Source of the DNA: an uncultured Rhodospirillaceae bacterium
GTDB lineage: Bacteria; Pseudomonadota; Alphaproteobacteria; UBA8366
DNA: 64,000 nt
Direction of reading: 5' to 3'
NCBI GenBank assembly: GCA_913043025.1
Contig: CAJWLM010000003.1
Location: forward strand, 62,001 to 126,000
Part shown: positions 47,857-56,026 of the stretch, piece by piece
How positions within the stretch are numbered: position 1 is the stretch's first letter
Layout: each line of letters starts with the position of its first letter
Notes under the pieces: generated by a model
Seen by the model: only the letters and a program-made list of their open reading frames with translations
Databases searched by the model: none
What the model was told of the DNA's origin: nothing
Made by a program: the position numbers and the translations under genes

Positions 47857-48849
47857 CCACCCCCAACCTAGAGCCAGCCAAAGCGCCAAAATTAGAAGGC
47901 CATTCAAGCAACAAGCAGCAACAAACAAATTAAGGGAGTGCTTTATATCAGTTGGCAATAATTCAAACCTACCATTTCCTATCCACACACCCTCCCTTAA
48001 ACCACCTTCGTAAATGCGTGGGCCCCCGAGTGCGTAGTTAAGCGCTCCTGCCATCGCGGCCTCAGGCCAGCCAGCGTTGACGGAGGGATGTTTCGATGCG
48101 TCATTCAGAATAAAACGAACAGCTCGCAGGGGATTACCTCTCTGAGACACACACGCGGCAACGATAATGAGAAGCGCGGCAAAACGCGCGGGAATCCACA
48201 TTACTACGTCATCTAGTCTCGCAGCTACTCGACCGAACATATTGTATCGCTCATTGCGGTAGCCAATCATACTGTCCATGGTATTAACCGCCTTGCAGAA
48301 AAAGAGACCTGGAAGCCCGAAAATCAGGTACCACAAAACCGGAGCTACCACACCGTCGGCAAAATTTTCTGCCAGCGACTCTATAGCAGCCCTTGATATG
48401 CCTCCTCTATCAAGATCCGCTGTATTGCGCCCAACTATATGGGCAACGGTTCTGCGGCCCGCCTCTATCCCGTTTTTTTCAAGTGCTATACTTACCGAAC
48501 GGACGTGGTCATATAAGCTTCGTTGGGCCACAAGAAAGGCAATTAATATTAATTCCAAAACCCAAAGGCTATATAGCGCTATAAACACGTGCAGGACCCA
48601 GCCTATGATAATTACGATGATTGCAATGACTACCGTCAGCAAAGCTCCCCGTGCCAAACGCGCTAAGTCGCCGAAACTGTTATGATTAAGTTTACGCTCA
48701 CAAAAGCTTATTACATTACCCAGAAGTGATATTGGATGCGGTATCATTTTAAATATTAAACGCGGGTCGCCTAAAAACACGTCTAATAGCAGCGCCAGCG
48801 CTAAAAGAAGAGCACGATCCGAAAAGACATCAGTAGCCCAGAGCTTCAT
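47848..48849 (-). CDS. cobD: adenosylcobinamide-phosphate synthase
   Basis: A 333-residue membrane protein (CbiB in the anaerobic naming) that attaches the aminopropanol arm to cobyric acid. Signature parts are LDVFLGDPRLIFKMIPHPI near the N terminus, SLAENFADGVVAPVLWYLI near residue 160 and VNTMDSMIGYRNERY near residue 190. About five membrane segments are visible. It is divergent from the RNase-H-like conserved gene (64 bases) and converges on the SYLF gene. Confidence 0.94.
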   Translation of the reverse strand: MKLWATDVFSDRALLLALALLLDVFLGDPRLIFKMIPHPISLLGNVISFCERKLNHNSFGDLARLARGALLTVVIAIIVIIIGWVLHVFIALYSLWVLELILIAFLVAQRSLYDHVRSVSIALEKNGIEAGRRTVAHIVGRNTADLDRGGISRAAIESLAENFADGVVAPVLWYLIFGLPGLFFCKAVNTMDSMIGYRNERYNMFGRVAARLDDVVMWIPARFAALLIIVAACVSQRGNPLRAVRFILNDASKHPSVNAGWPEAAMAGALNYALGGPRIYEGGLREGVWIGNGRFELLPTDIKHSLNLFVAACCLNGLLILALWLALGWGWSA

Positions 48850-48913
48850 TAATTATTATACGTTTAATTCAGAATTTGCCTTTTAAAGCGTCTTGAACGG
48901 AATTTATACCTAA

Positions 48914-49810
48914 ATGCGTTTTGATGAATATATCACAGTTGACTGGAGTTCTGCTAGTTCACCTCAGATAGGGCCAAACAGCATCTGGATCTGTACCTTC
49001 ACATGCCGTCCAGAGGAACCGCAGAAAAGTAAACTTTACAATATACCAACCCGAGCAGCGGCAACAGAGTGGCTCAGAGGCCATCTTTGTACCTCTGTCC
49101 AAGCTGGCAACCGAATTCTTGTTGGATTTGACTTTCCATTCGGTTATCCCGCGGGAACTGCCTCAGCTCTCGGCATGCGGGGACCACAATGGAGGAATAT
49201 ATGGCGTCTATTATTTAACGGTCTTTCGGACAACCAGAAAAATGAAAATAATCGCTTTGATCTCGCAGAGAAGCTTAATCAGCAGATTACCGGCGAAGCC
49301 TTTCCATTCTGGGGAAATGTACGTGATGAAAAGCGAAAATACTTACTACGCCGAGGACGCCGTCCACATGAGCAAAATGATGTCGCAGAACGACGCTTAG
49401 TCGAACAACTTGTACCGAGCGCTCAGCCTGTATGGAAATTAGCAGGGGTGGGTTCGGCAGGCAGTCAAGCACTTACTGGAATACCTGCAGTGTGGTCGTT
49501 ACGCTTTGACCCTCACCTCACCGGGAAAACACGAATTTGGCCATTTGAAACGGGTCTGCGCATCGAGCCTTCCGCTCGAATAATAATGGCAGAGATCTAT
49601 CCATCAATCTTCCCTCTTCGCCCCATCAAGGGAAAACCAAAAGATGCCGCACAAGTAACCGCTGCAGCACGGGCCTTAGCTATCGCAGACAGTAACAATC
49701 AGATTGATTCGCTTTTTGTTGGACGTTCCGATTTAAAAAAAGGGGATAAAAAAATCATAGAAACCGAAGAGGCATGGATTTTAGGAGTTTCAGACCATTT
49801 CAAAAAATGA
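48914..49810 (+). CDS. conserved alphaproteobacterial protein, possible RNase-H-like (DUF429-related) fold
   Basis: A 298-residue cytoplasmic protein without signal or membrane segments. MRFDEYITVDWSSAS at the start, VGFDFPFGYP near residue 77 and IMAEIYPSIFP near residue 225 look like the acidic strands of an RNase-H-like nuclease fold as in DUF429 proteins. Homologues, as I remember them, are labelled loosely as molybdopterin guanine dinucleotide synthesis proteins, but nothing here shows that function. It lies among cobalamin genes. The start has no strong ribosome site. Confidence 0.6.
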   Translation: MRFDEYITVDWSSASSPQIGPNSIWICTFTCRPEEPQKSKLYNIPTRAAATEWLRGHLCTSVQAGNRILVGFDFPFGYPAGTASALGMRGPQWRNIWRLLFNGLSDNQKNENNRFDLAEKLNQQITGEAFPFWGNVRDEKRKYLLRRGRRPHEQNDVAERRLVEQLVPSAQPVWKLAGVGSAGSQALTGIPAVWSLRFDPHLTGKTRIWPFETGLRIEPSARIIMAEIYPSIFPLRPIKGKPKDAAQVTAAARALAIADSNNQIDSLFVGRSDLKKGDKKIIETEEAWILGVSDHFKK

Positions 49811-49880
49811 CTGGTATATGCAGTTACAGGCTGTACATTCAGACTTCTATTTTTAATTTTTTTAAAAAATGCGGGGAAAA

Positions 49881-50219
49881 ATGGATTTTCGCGACCTTGA
49901 TGCCCTTCATACCGCACATGACCTGCTCATCGAGATACATGATATTAGTCAGTCATTTCCCGCTGACAATCAGTTTACTTTGGGTGATGCAATTTGTACC
50001 ACAGCATTGGAAATACCAGCAATTCTAGCTGAAGGATGCGGCCAAGAAAACGATTGCGCATTGAAAAAATCGATTTCGAAAGCCACTGGTCTGACCTCTA
50101 GACTCGAATACTTCATATTGGTTGCGGGTCAACTTGGCATTGTTGACGAAGACAGCTTGGCTGATTTAAGCCGCCTTATCGAAGCACTTAAAATCGAACT
50201 CAATAAATCCTCTGCCTAA
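49881..50219 (+). CDS. four-helix-bundle protein (S23 rRNA intervening-sequence protein family)
   Basis: A 112-residue helical protein. Its opening MDFRDLDALHTAHDLLIEIHDI, the middle ALEIPAILAEGCGQEN and SRLEYFILVAGQLGIVDED match the S23/four-helix-bundle family, whose usual pattern is FxDLEVWQxA..SIPSNIAEG. These were first seen inside 23S rRNA intervening sequences; this copy is far from any rRNA gene. The ATG at 49881, preceded by GGGGAAAA, is preferred to one at 49869. Function unknown. Confidence 0.75.
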   Translation: MDFRDLDALHTAHDLLIEIHDISQSFPADNQFTLGDAICTTALEIPAILAEGCGQENDCALKKSISKATGLTSRLEYFILVAGQLGIVDEDSLADLSRLIEALKIELNKSSA

Positions 50220-50221
50220 GG

Positions 50222-50935
50222 TCATTTGCTTGATCCAACCTGGCGCAATAATCTTACTATTTCCTGATTACGCTGCATTTGGGCCCAGTCTAGGGGACTA
50301 CGTCCCGTATAATCACGGATCAATAAATCTGCATTATTATCAAGAAAAAGTTGAACCAGTTGTATGTGACTATCTTTTATCGCCATCATCAATGGTGTCA
50401 AACCCTCTTTATTCTGACGGTTCGGGCTAGCCTTCTCACCCAGTAGGAGTTGCGCAATTTCATACTCTCCAAGTTCGGCCGCCCAGCTTAAGGCTGTTCG
50501 ACCGAAATCATCCGTGATATCTGGCCGCGCACCGAACTTTATTAGAGTTTCAACGATATCAAAATGTCGACCAATAGCTGCCATAATTAAGGGCGTGCGC
50601 CCGTCTTCCGAAAATTTTACATTCGGGTCGGCGCCTGATTTCAAAAGATAGTCTACAGACTGCCAATCACCTTGCCGTGCCGCCCCAAAAAGGGGACTTA
50701 AACCTACCTTCTTTAATTTCATTCCCAATTGCGCTTGGGCTTCAGATAAAGAGATTGTAAATGTACTACATGTTATCATCACCAGACTTAAAGCCGCGAC
50801 AACACTCAAAATCCAAGAATTGGTTCGAAAACGGCCTATTTCTAGGGCGCAATTTCGACCTCGTTTTGAGAGAAAAGAAAGAAACCAACCGTAAATAAAA
50901 TTACTGGTTACTCGTTTTCTATTTACACCTAACAT
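50222..50935 (-). CDS. ankyrin-repeat protein with an N-terminal export signal or anchor
   Basis: A 237-residue protein. A basic N-terminal stretch is followed by a hydrophobic segment (about residues 42-62) ending ISLSEAQAQ, which could be a signal peptide cut near AQA or an anchor. Then come four to five ankyrin repeats, for example PLFGAARQGDWQSVDYLLKS, ADPNVKFSEDGRTPLIMAAI and ARPDITDDFGRTALSWAAEL. A later start would give a cleaner signal but no good codon is apparent. Ankyrin domains bind partner proteins. It converges on the four-helix-bundle gene with two bases between. Confidence 0.8.
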   Translation of the reverse strand: MLGVNRKRVTSNFIYGWFLSFLSKRGRNCALEIGRFRTNSWILSVVAALSLVMITCSTFTISLSEAQAQLGMKLKKVGLSPLFGAARQGDWQSVDYLLKSGADPNVKFSEDGRTPLIMAAIGRHFDIVETLIKFGARPDITDDFGRTALSWAAELGEYEIAQLLLGEKASPNRQNKEGLTPLMMAIKDSHIQLVQLFLDNNADLLIRDYTGRSPLDWAQMQRNQEIVRLLRQVGSSK

Positions 50936-50963
50936 TCTTTTGCACTCCCAAGAGCGTACTTAG

Positions 50964-52298
50964 ATGTTAAAATATACCATGAAAAAAAAATCTTCTGGCC
51001 TAATCATAGCCGCACCCGCGAGCGGGACCGGTAAAACTATTATAACACTTGGACTAATTGGTGCGTTGAAAAACAATGGCTATGTTGTAGCTCCGGCAAA
51101 GGTTGGGCCTGATTACATAGACCCAAGCTATCTAGCTGCTGCGGCTGATATGCCTTGCCTAAACCTTGATCCGTGGGCAATGAGGTTGGATACCATTGCA
51201 GGCCATTGTTTTAACCTCTCCAAAGCAGCGCCACTCATAATCTGCGAGGGCGTAATGGGATTATTTGATGGCACGACCGATGGCAAAAATTCTACCGCTG
51301 ATCTCTCAGCAACAACGGGTTGGCCTGTAATTTTGGTTGTAGATGTGAAGGGGCAGGCAGCTTCCGCAGCGGCAGTGGTGAGAGGTTTCGCAAACCATCG
51401 GAGTGATTTTAACTTGTGTGGAGTGATATTCAATCGCATCGGCGGCAAAAAACATCGCCAATCTATATCTATCGCCATGAAAGAAACCCTCCCAAATATG
51501 CCAATTTTAGGTTTTGTGCCAAAGACTGTTGGCATGCAACTGGCGGAACGGCATTTGGGTCTGGTTCATGCGTCTGAACAAGGCCAGATATTAGAATTTC
51601 TGTCCGCAGCAAGTGAACTTATAGCAAACAACATTGATCTGAGGTGTCTCGCCAATCTCGCTCAAGAAACAAGCATCAAAATGCACGAGCAAAAGCCAGC
51701 TCTGGCCCCACTCGGGCAAAATATCGCGATTGCGAGGGACGCAGCATTTTCATTCGTATACGACTCGCTTTTAAACGATTGGCACAATCAAAATGCTGAG
51801 CTCTCGTTCTTTTCACCTCTTGCCAATGAGAGGCCCTCGAAGTATGCAGATGCAGTTTACTTGCCTGGTGGATACCCCGAGTTGTATGCAGAGCAACTTG
51901 CCGATAATAGAGATTTTCATGCAGGACTTCTATCCGCTTCAACAAAAGCCTTTGTTTATGGCGAATGTGGCGGTTTTATGGTACTCGGAAAGACCATAAT
52001 TGACGGATGTGGTAATGGCCACCAAATGTCAGGTCTTTTGCCACTCGAGAGTAGTTTTGCAGACCCTAAATTACACTTAGGTTACCGTGAGGTAAAGAGC
52101 TGCTCAGATACCCCCCTCGGTTCCACGGGGAAAAGGTTCCGCGGACACGAATTTCATTACTCCACCGCGAAAATACTTGATCCAGCCTCTAGAAAGCTAT
52201 TTTGCTGCACCGACTCCACCCAAAAAAACGAGGGATCTTCCGGCCTTATCTCAAATAACGTCGCAGGCTCATTTATTCATCTGGTAGATGAGGCTTAG
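50964..52298 (+). CDS. cobB: cobyrinate a,c-diamide synthase
   Basis: A 444-residue enzyme using glutamine and ATP to amidate cobyrinate or hydrogenobyrinate. The N-terminal ATPase has IIAAPASGTGKT near residue 14, CEGVMGLFDGT and VILVVDVKGQA; the C-terminal glutaminase domain has the active-site Cys in FVYGECGGFMVLG. Length matches CobB/CbiA. An ATG at 50964 is used; another at 50979, before a run of lysines, is equally possible. It completes the window's set of cobalamin genes. Confidence 0.94.
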   Translation: MLKYTMKKKSSGLIIAAPASGTGKTIITLGLIGALKNNGYVVAPAKVGPDYIDPSYLAAAADMPCLNLDPWAMRLDTIAGHCFNLSKAAPLIICEGVMGLFDGTTDGKNSTADLSATTGWPVILVVDVKGQAASAAAVVRGFANHRSDFNLCGVIFNRIGGKKHRQSISIAMKETLPNMPILGFVPKTVGMQLAERHLGLVHASEQGQILEFLSAASELIANNIDLRCLANLAQETSIKMHEQKPALAPLGQNIAIARDAAFSFVYDSLLNDWHNQNAELSFFSPLANERPSKYADAVYLPGGYPELYAEQLADNRDFHAGLLSASTKAFVYGECGGFMVLGKTIIDGCGNGHQMSGLLPLESSFADPKLHLGYREVKSCSDTPLGSTGKRFRGHEFHYSTAKILDPASRKLFCCTDSTQKNEGSSGLISNNVAGSFIHLVDEA

Positions 52299-52303
52299 AA
52301 AGA

Positions 52304-52768
52304 ATGGCTCCCTTCTGGAAACGTAAAAAATTATCCGATATGTCAGTGGCAGAATGGGAAGCTATTTGCGATGGGTGCGGATCCTGTTGCCTACATAAAA
52401 TACAAGACGTGGAGACCGGCGATATTGCATTTACTAACGTAGCCTGCCGCCAACTCGATCTTGAAACTTGTAAGTGTTCTGATTACTGCCGACGTGAGCA
52501 TAATGTGCCAGATTGCATAAATCTAAACCGCCATAACATTCGGAAACTCGAATGGTTACCAAGTACCTGCGCCTACCGATTGCTGGATGAAGGTAAGGAG
52601 CTATTTTGGTGGCACCCCCTAGTATCAGGTGATCCAGAAACAGTTCATGCGGCAGGAATATCTGTACGCGGAAAAGGTATTTGTGAGGATGATGTCGAGG
52701 ATATGAAAGATTACATAGAAAAATGGCTTATAAAAGCAGTAGATCCTGTAAATCAAAATGACAGATAA
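52304..52768 (+). CDS. YcgN-family cysteine cluster protein
   Basis: A 154-residue protein with the pattern CDGCGSCCLHK near residues 22-32, further cysteines in ETCKCSDYCRREHNVPDC and STCAYRLL, and the closing KDYIEKWLIKA, all as in the YcgN/UPF0260 family. The Cys-rich pattern suggests a metal or iron-sulfur site; function is not known. It lies six bases after cobB and overlaps the next gene by 11 bases, so the three may form one transcript. Confidence 0.88.
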   Translation: MAPFWKRKKLSDMSVAEWEAICDGCGSCCLHKIQDVETGDIAFTNVACRQLDLETCKCSDYCRREHNVPDCINLNRHNIRKLEWLPSTCAYRLLDEGKELFWWHPLVSGDPETVHAAGISVRGKGICEDDVEDMKDYIEKWLIKAVDPVNQNDR

Positions 52769-53453
52769 AATCATTGCACAGAAAGATTATGAAAGCTCTT
52801 TAATGATCCGCCATGCAGCAAACGCAAAGCGCATATCACTGAAGATCGATGCCACAATCCGACGAGGTGTTCTCGTACTACCACCGAATATTTCTGAACA
52901 GGAGGGGCTGGAATTTGCGAAAAAAAATAAAAAATGGCTGAATGAGCAGATCGCACGCCTTCCACCTTTAGTACCCTTTCATGATGGAGTGTCGATCCCT
53001 TTCCGAGGCAAACAGCTTATTGTCCGACATGGTGGGACCACGCGCGGTTTAGTCGCATTTGAACGAGATCAATTGATAGTTTTTGGAAGGCAAGAACATT
53101 TTCAGCGACGGTTAACAGACTGGTTAAAAGATCAAGCTCGATGCGAAATTGGTCGACTGGTTACCGACAAGTCATTAACTATCGGTTACAAGGCAGGACG
53201 CATTTCCATACGAGATCAAAAAGGACGATGGGGGAGTTGTGCCTCTAATGGTAATTTAGCCTTCAGTTGGCGCCTCATTATGGCGCCTGATTTTGTTCTT
53301 GACTATGTTGTCGCACACGAAGTGGCACATTTGGCCGAGCATAATCATTCTCGCGCGTTTTGGAATATTGTTAGGGCTCTTACAAACCATACAGACCGCG
53401 GGCGCATTTGGCTTAAGCACGAAGGCCTTCAACTACACCGCTATGGAAAATGA
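52758..53453 (+). CDS. YgjP-like zinc metallopeptidase domain protein
   Basis: A 231-residue protein of the M48-related YgjP (DUF45, SprT-like) family. The zinc motif HEVAHLAEHNHS, with HExxH and a third ligand His, lies in the last 50 residues, preceded by RWGSCASNGNLAFSWRLIMAP, a strong family marker. An N-terminal all-beta region precedes it. YgjP proteins are predicted zinc proteases with unknown substrates. The gene converges on the penicillin-binding protein gene with nine bases between. Confidence 0.9.
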   Translation: MTDKIIAQKDYESSLMIRHAANAKRISLKIDATIRRGVLVLPPNISEQEGLEFAKKNKKWLNEQIARLPPLVPFHDGVSIPFRGKQLIVRHGGTTRGLVAFERDQLIVFGRQEHFQRRLTDWLKDQARCEIGRLVTDKSLTIGYKAGRISIRDQKGRWGSCASNGNLAFSWRLIMAPDFVLDYVVAHEVAHLAEHNHSRAFWNIVRALTNHTDRGRIWLKHEGLQLHRYGK

Positions 53454-53462
53454 AATTAGTTT

Positions 53463-55169
53463 TTAATTTTTTGCAATGACACCAGGTAATCGTCGGTATG
53501 GAAGGTCTTGGTGCACATCCTCCATTATCACTTTCCAAAGTTGTGCCGGCAATGAACCACCCGTGAGACCCTTGGTTGGTTGGCCATTGTCGTTACCCAT
53601 CCAAACACCTGTAACATAATGACCTGTATATCCAATGAACCATGCGTCACGATAGCCCTGAGTAGTTCCGGTTTTCCCAGCAGCGGGTGGCCTGATTCGT
53701 GCCGCTTGTCCCGTGCCCCAATCCACGGCCGCATACAAGAGATCATTTATCAGCTTTACATCTCGATCGGCTACCACTTGGGTCGATATCCCTCTAGGCC
53801 GACTATATATTATGCGGCCGTCTGGTGTGGTTATTTTTTTAATGCCGAATGGCTCAACTGCGCGCCCAGCATTTGCAAATGTTGCATAAGAGGCAACTAG
53901 TTCCGATAGCCGCATTTCATAAACACCGAGGGCCAGTGATGGCTTAACCCCAAGCTTACTGGTAACACCAAGCCGCCGCGCCACTTGAATAACTTTATCA
54001 CGGCCAACCTTTTCCGCCAGCGCCACCGCAATAGCGTTGGAAGAACGCGCAACACCCTCACGCAATGTCATAGGCCCCAAATGCCGGCGGTTATGATTAC
54101 GCGGTTTCCAACCCTGCACTGCAATTGGCATATCTCTAACACGCTGATCCGGTAATATCCCACTTTCCACGGCAGCGAGATAGATAAATAGTTTAAATGC
54201 AGAACCCGGCTGTCTCCGGGCTTGGATGGCGCGATTGAATTGACTGAAGTCGTAATTGCTTCCACCTACCATCAAACGGATGGCGCCATTGGGCGATAGA
54301 GTTAGAACTGCTACTTGATCCGCTCGTTTCTCTTTCGCAAAACTCATAACTGCAGAAGTATATTTTTCTGCGGCCCTCTGCAACTTTGGGTTGAGAGTTG
54401 TATGGATTATAACATCATGATCGAAACCGCCTAAAAACCCTTCTGCCTGACGCAAAACCCAATCTGCGAAATAACGGGCCCCAGAACGTGCCATTTTTTT
54501 ATTCACAGTGGCCACTGATTGACGAAATTGAGTGTGCGCTGCTTGCTCCGACAACCAACCAACAGCAATCATGTTTCGCAGAACCTGGTTCGCACGCGCG
54601 GCCGCACGTCTTGGATACACGATAGGATTATAACGACTCGGCGCCTTCAACAACCCCACAATTACCGCCGATTCGTAAAGCTCAAGCTCACTCGATGATT
54701 TTCCAAAATAATACCTAGCCGCTGCATCCACACCATAAAGACCCGCTCCGAAGTAAGCTCGGTTGAGGTAAATTGTGAGTATTTCGTCTTTAGTAAAACG
54801 ATATTCGAGCCAGAAAGCCAACAATGTCTCACGGATTTTTCGCGATAACGTGCGCTCCTGTGTCAGGAATAAATTCTTTGCTAATTGTTGAGTGATGGTA
54901 CTACCACCCTGAAGAATACGACCTGCATTCAAATTTCGGCCCAGTGCTCTGAAGATACCGATAAGGTCTATACCCAAATGTTTGTAAAAGCGCCTATCTT
55001 CTGTTGCCAATAAAGCATTAGGTATTACCCGTGGCATATTTTTCAAAAGAACCGGTTTCCCATGCCGGTTTCCAAACTGAAAAATAGGGCTTCCATCAAC
55101 AGCTACAATTCTGACTTCTGCTTTCCTATAGGAAGCTTTCTCCAAATTCGTAATATTTGGCAAGCTCAT
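53463..55169 (-). CDS. class A penicillin-binding protein, catalytic frame (transglycosylase-transpeptidase)
   Basis: The open frame has 568 residues. Transglycosylase motifs are EDRRFYKHLGID, GGSTITQQLAKN, RKIRETLLAFWLE and LNRAYFGAGLYGV. The transpeptidase has the acylated Ser in GSAFK, the SSN triad element in ARSSNAIAV and KTGTTQG. It polymerises and cross-links peptidoglycan. The ATG at 55169 has no ribosome site and lies within what should be the membrane anchor; a basic tail and the rest of the anchor are encoded upstream but out of frame (see 55170-55297). A full protein would have about 611 residues. Confidence 0.9.
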   Translation of the reverse strand: MSLPNITNLEKASYRKAEVRIVAVDGSPIFQFGNRHGKPVLLKNMPRVIPNALLATEDRRFYKHLGIDLIGIFRALGRNLNAGRILQGGSTITQQLAKNLFLTQERTLSRKIRETLLAFWLEYRFTKDEILTIYLNRAYFGAGLYGVDAAARYYFGKSSSELELYESAVIVGLLKAPSRYNPIVYPRRAAARANQVLRNMIAVGWLSEQAAHTQFRQSVATVNKKMARSGARYFADWVLRQAEGFLGGFDHDVIIHTTLNPKLQRAAEKYTSAVMSFAKEKRADQVAVLTLSPNGAIRLMVGGSNYDFSQFNRAIQARRQPGSAFKLFIYLAAVESGILPDQRVRDMPIAVQGWKPRNHNRRHLGPMTLREGVARSSNAIAVALAEKVGRDKVIQVARRLGVTSKLGVKPSLALGVYEMRLSELVASYATFANAGRAVEPFGIKKITTPDGRIIYSRPRGISTQVVADRDVKLINDLLYAAVDWGTGQAARIRPPAAGKTGTTQGYRDAWFIGYTGHYVTGVWMGNDNGQPTKGLTGGSLPAQLWKVIMEDVHQDLPYRRLPGVIAKN

Positions 55170-55297
55170 GGCCGCAAAAAGAAGACCCCCTAATATCGCT
55201 GTTGTGCTCCAAAATAATAGCCGCGTTACATGGGACTGATATCGCCAGCGATTTTTTTTTTACCAACAAAACGGCTTTTTTTACTTTTGCGTGCCAT
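55170..55297 (-). other. displaced 5' segment of the penicillin-binding protein gene, with a ten-A tract
   Basis: From an ATG at 55297 the minus strand encodes MARKSKKSRFVGKKK, then a run of ten A (55252-55261). After the run, the frame that continues into the catalytic gene reads NRWRYQSHVTRLLFW, then STTAILGGLLFAAM, a basic segment followed by a membrane anchor. In the sequence as given the two are out of register; one extra A would join them into a normal class A protein. The cause may be a sequencing or assembly error, polymerase or ribosome slippage, or a real frameshift. Confidence 0.75.
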
Positions 55298-55417
55298 TAC
55301 AATTCTTTCGAAGGATACAATTGTTTCGAAGTCGACATGAAATATCGGGTCTCAAATGCGACGTTGGAGACATGCCCTGGCCTCGTTTATATTCCATTAG
55401 ACAGCAGAGGATGCGAA

Positions 55418-55918
55418 CTACCGTATGGTTTCTTTTGGATACAGACCCCAAAGGCCCTTTCGGCGTATCCAGCCTTCATGGTCTCGAACGGAAACATAAC
55501 ACCAATCTAAATCGCATCTTTTAACAAGGACAATCATTTTAGTTGAAAGTCTAGCGATTGCGGGAGCACTATCGCTGGGCCGGCGACGCATGGTTTGTTC
55601 AACTCCGGTGAGTATTAAACTTCTTTTGTACTCGAGCATAGCACGGTGGACCCATCCTTCACCTCCTTCCCAATCACGTATTTTCCTCCATGTATCGTAT
55701 TGTGCAATGACCTCTATAGGTGCGTGCCGCTGAACAAACTTCCATTTTACTGGATACCGAACTCCTGGCCCTGCTCGAACATTTACGTCATTTGCTCGTA
55801 TGGAAGCAAAGCGCTGAACGAGTTTGCCTTTCTTGGCTTTTTGTGCGGACACCACAACTGGATTAACGATAACTATTAAACTAGCGAGCAAAAGATAAAA
55901 AAGGCTTTTTAAAAACAT
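55418..55918 (-). CDS. exported SH3-domain protein
   Basis: A 166-residue protein. Residues 1-25, MFLKSLFYLLLASLIVIV to VSAQ, form a signal peptide, so it is secreted to the periplasm. Two bacterial SH3 repeats follow: VNVRAGPGVRYPVKWKF with a GWVHRAML end, and a second ending GWIRRKGLWGLYP. Such domains bind cell-wall peptides. An ATG at 55948 would add ten residues; the one at 55918 fits the signal better. It lies upstream of the penicillin-binding protein gene on the same strand, 120 bases away, which agrees with a wall-related role. Confidence 0.85.
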   Translation of the reverse strand: MFLKSLFYLLLASLIVIVNPVVVSAQKAKKGKLVQRFASIRANDVNVRAGPGVRYPVKWKFVQRHAPIEVIAQYDTWRKIRDWEGGEGWVHRAMLEYKRSLILTGVEQTMRRRPSDSAPAIARLSTKMIVLVKRCDLDWCYVSVRDHEGWIRRKGLWGLYPKETIR

Positions 55919-56026
55919 CTTCAACAACCCAAAATATGACACACCCATAAAAAAGCTATTCTTTGTATAACATGTAATATATTTGCAAACTGCAATGTTC
56001 GCGCCGCTTAACTAGTGAAGACCCAG

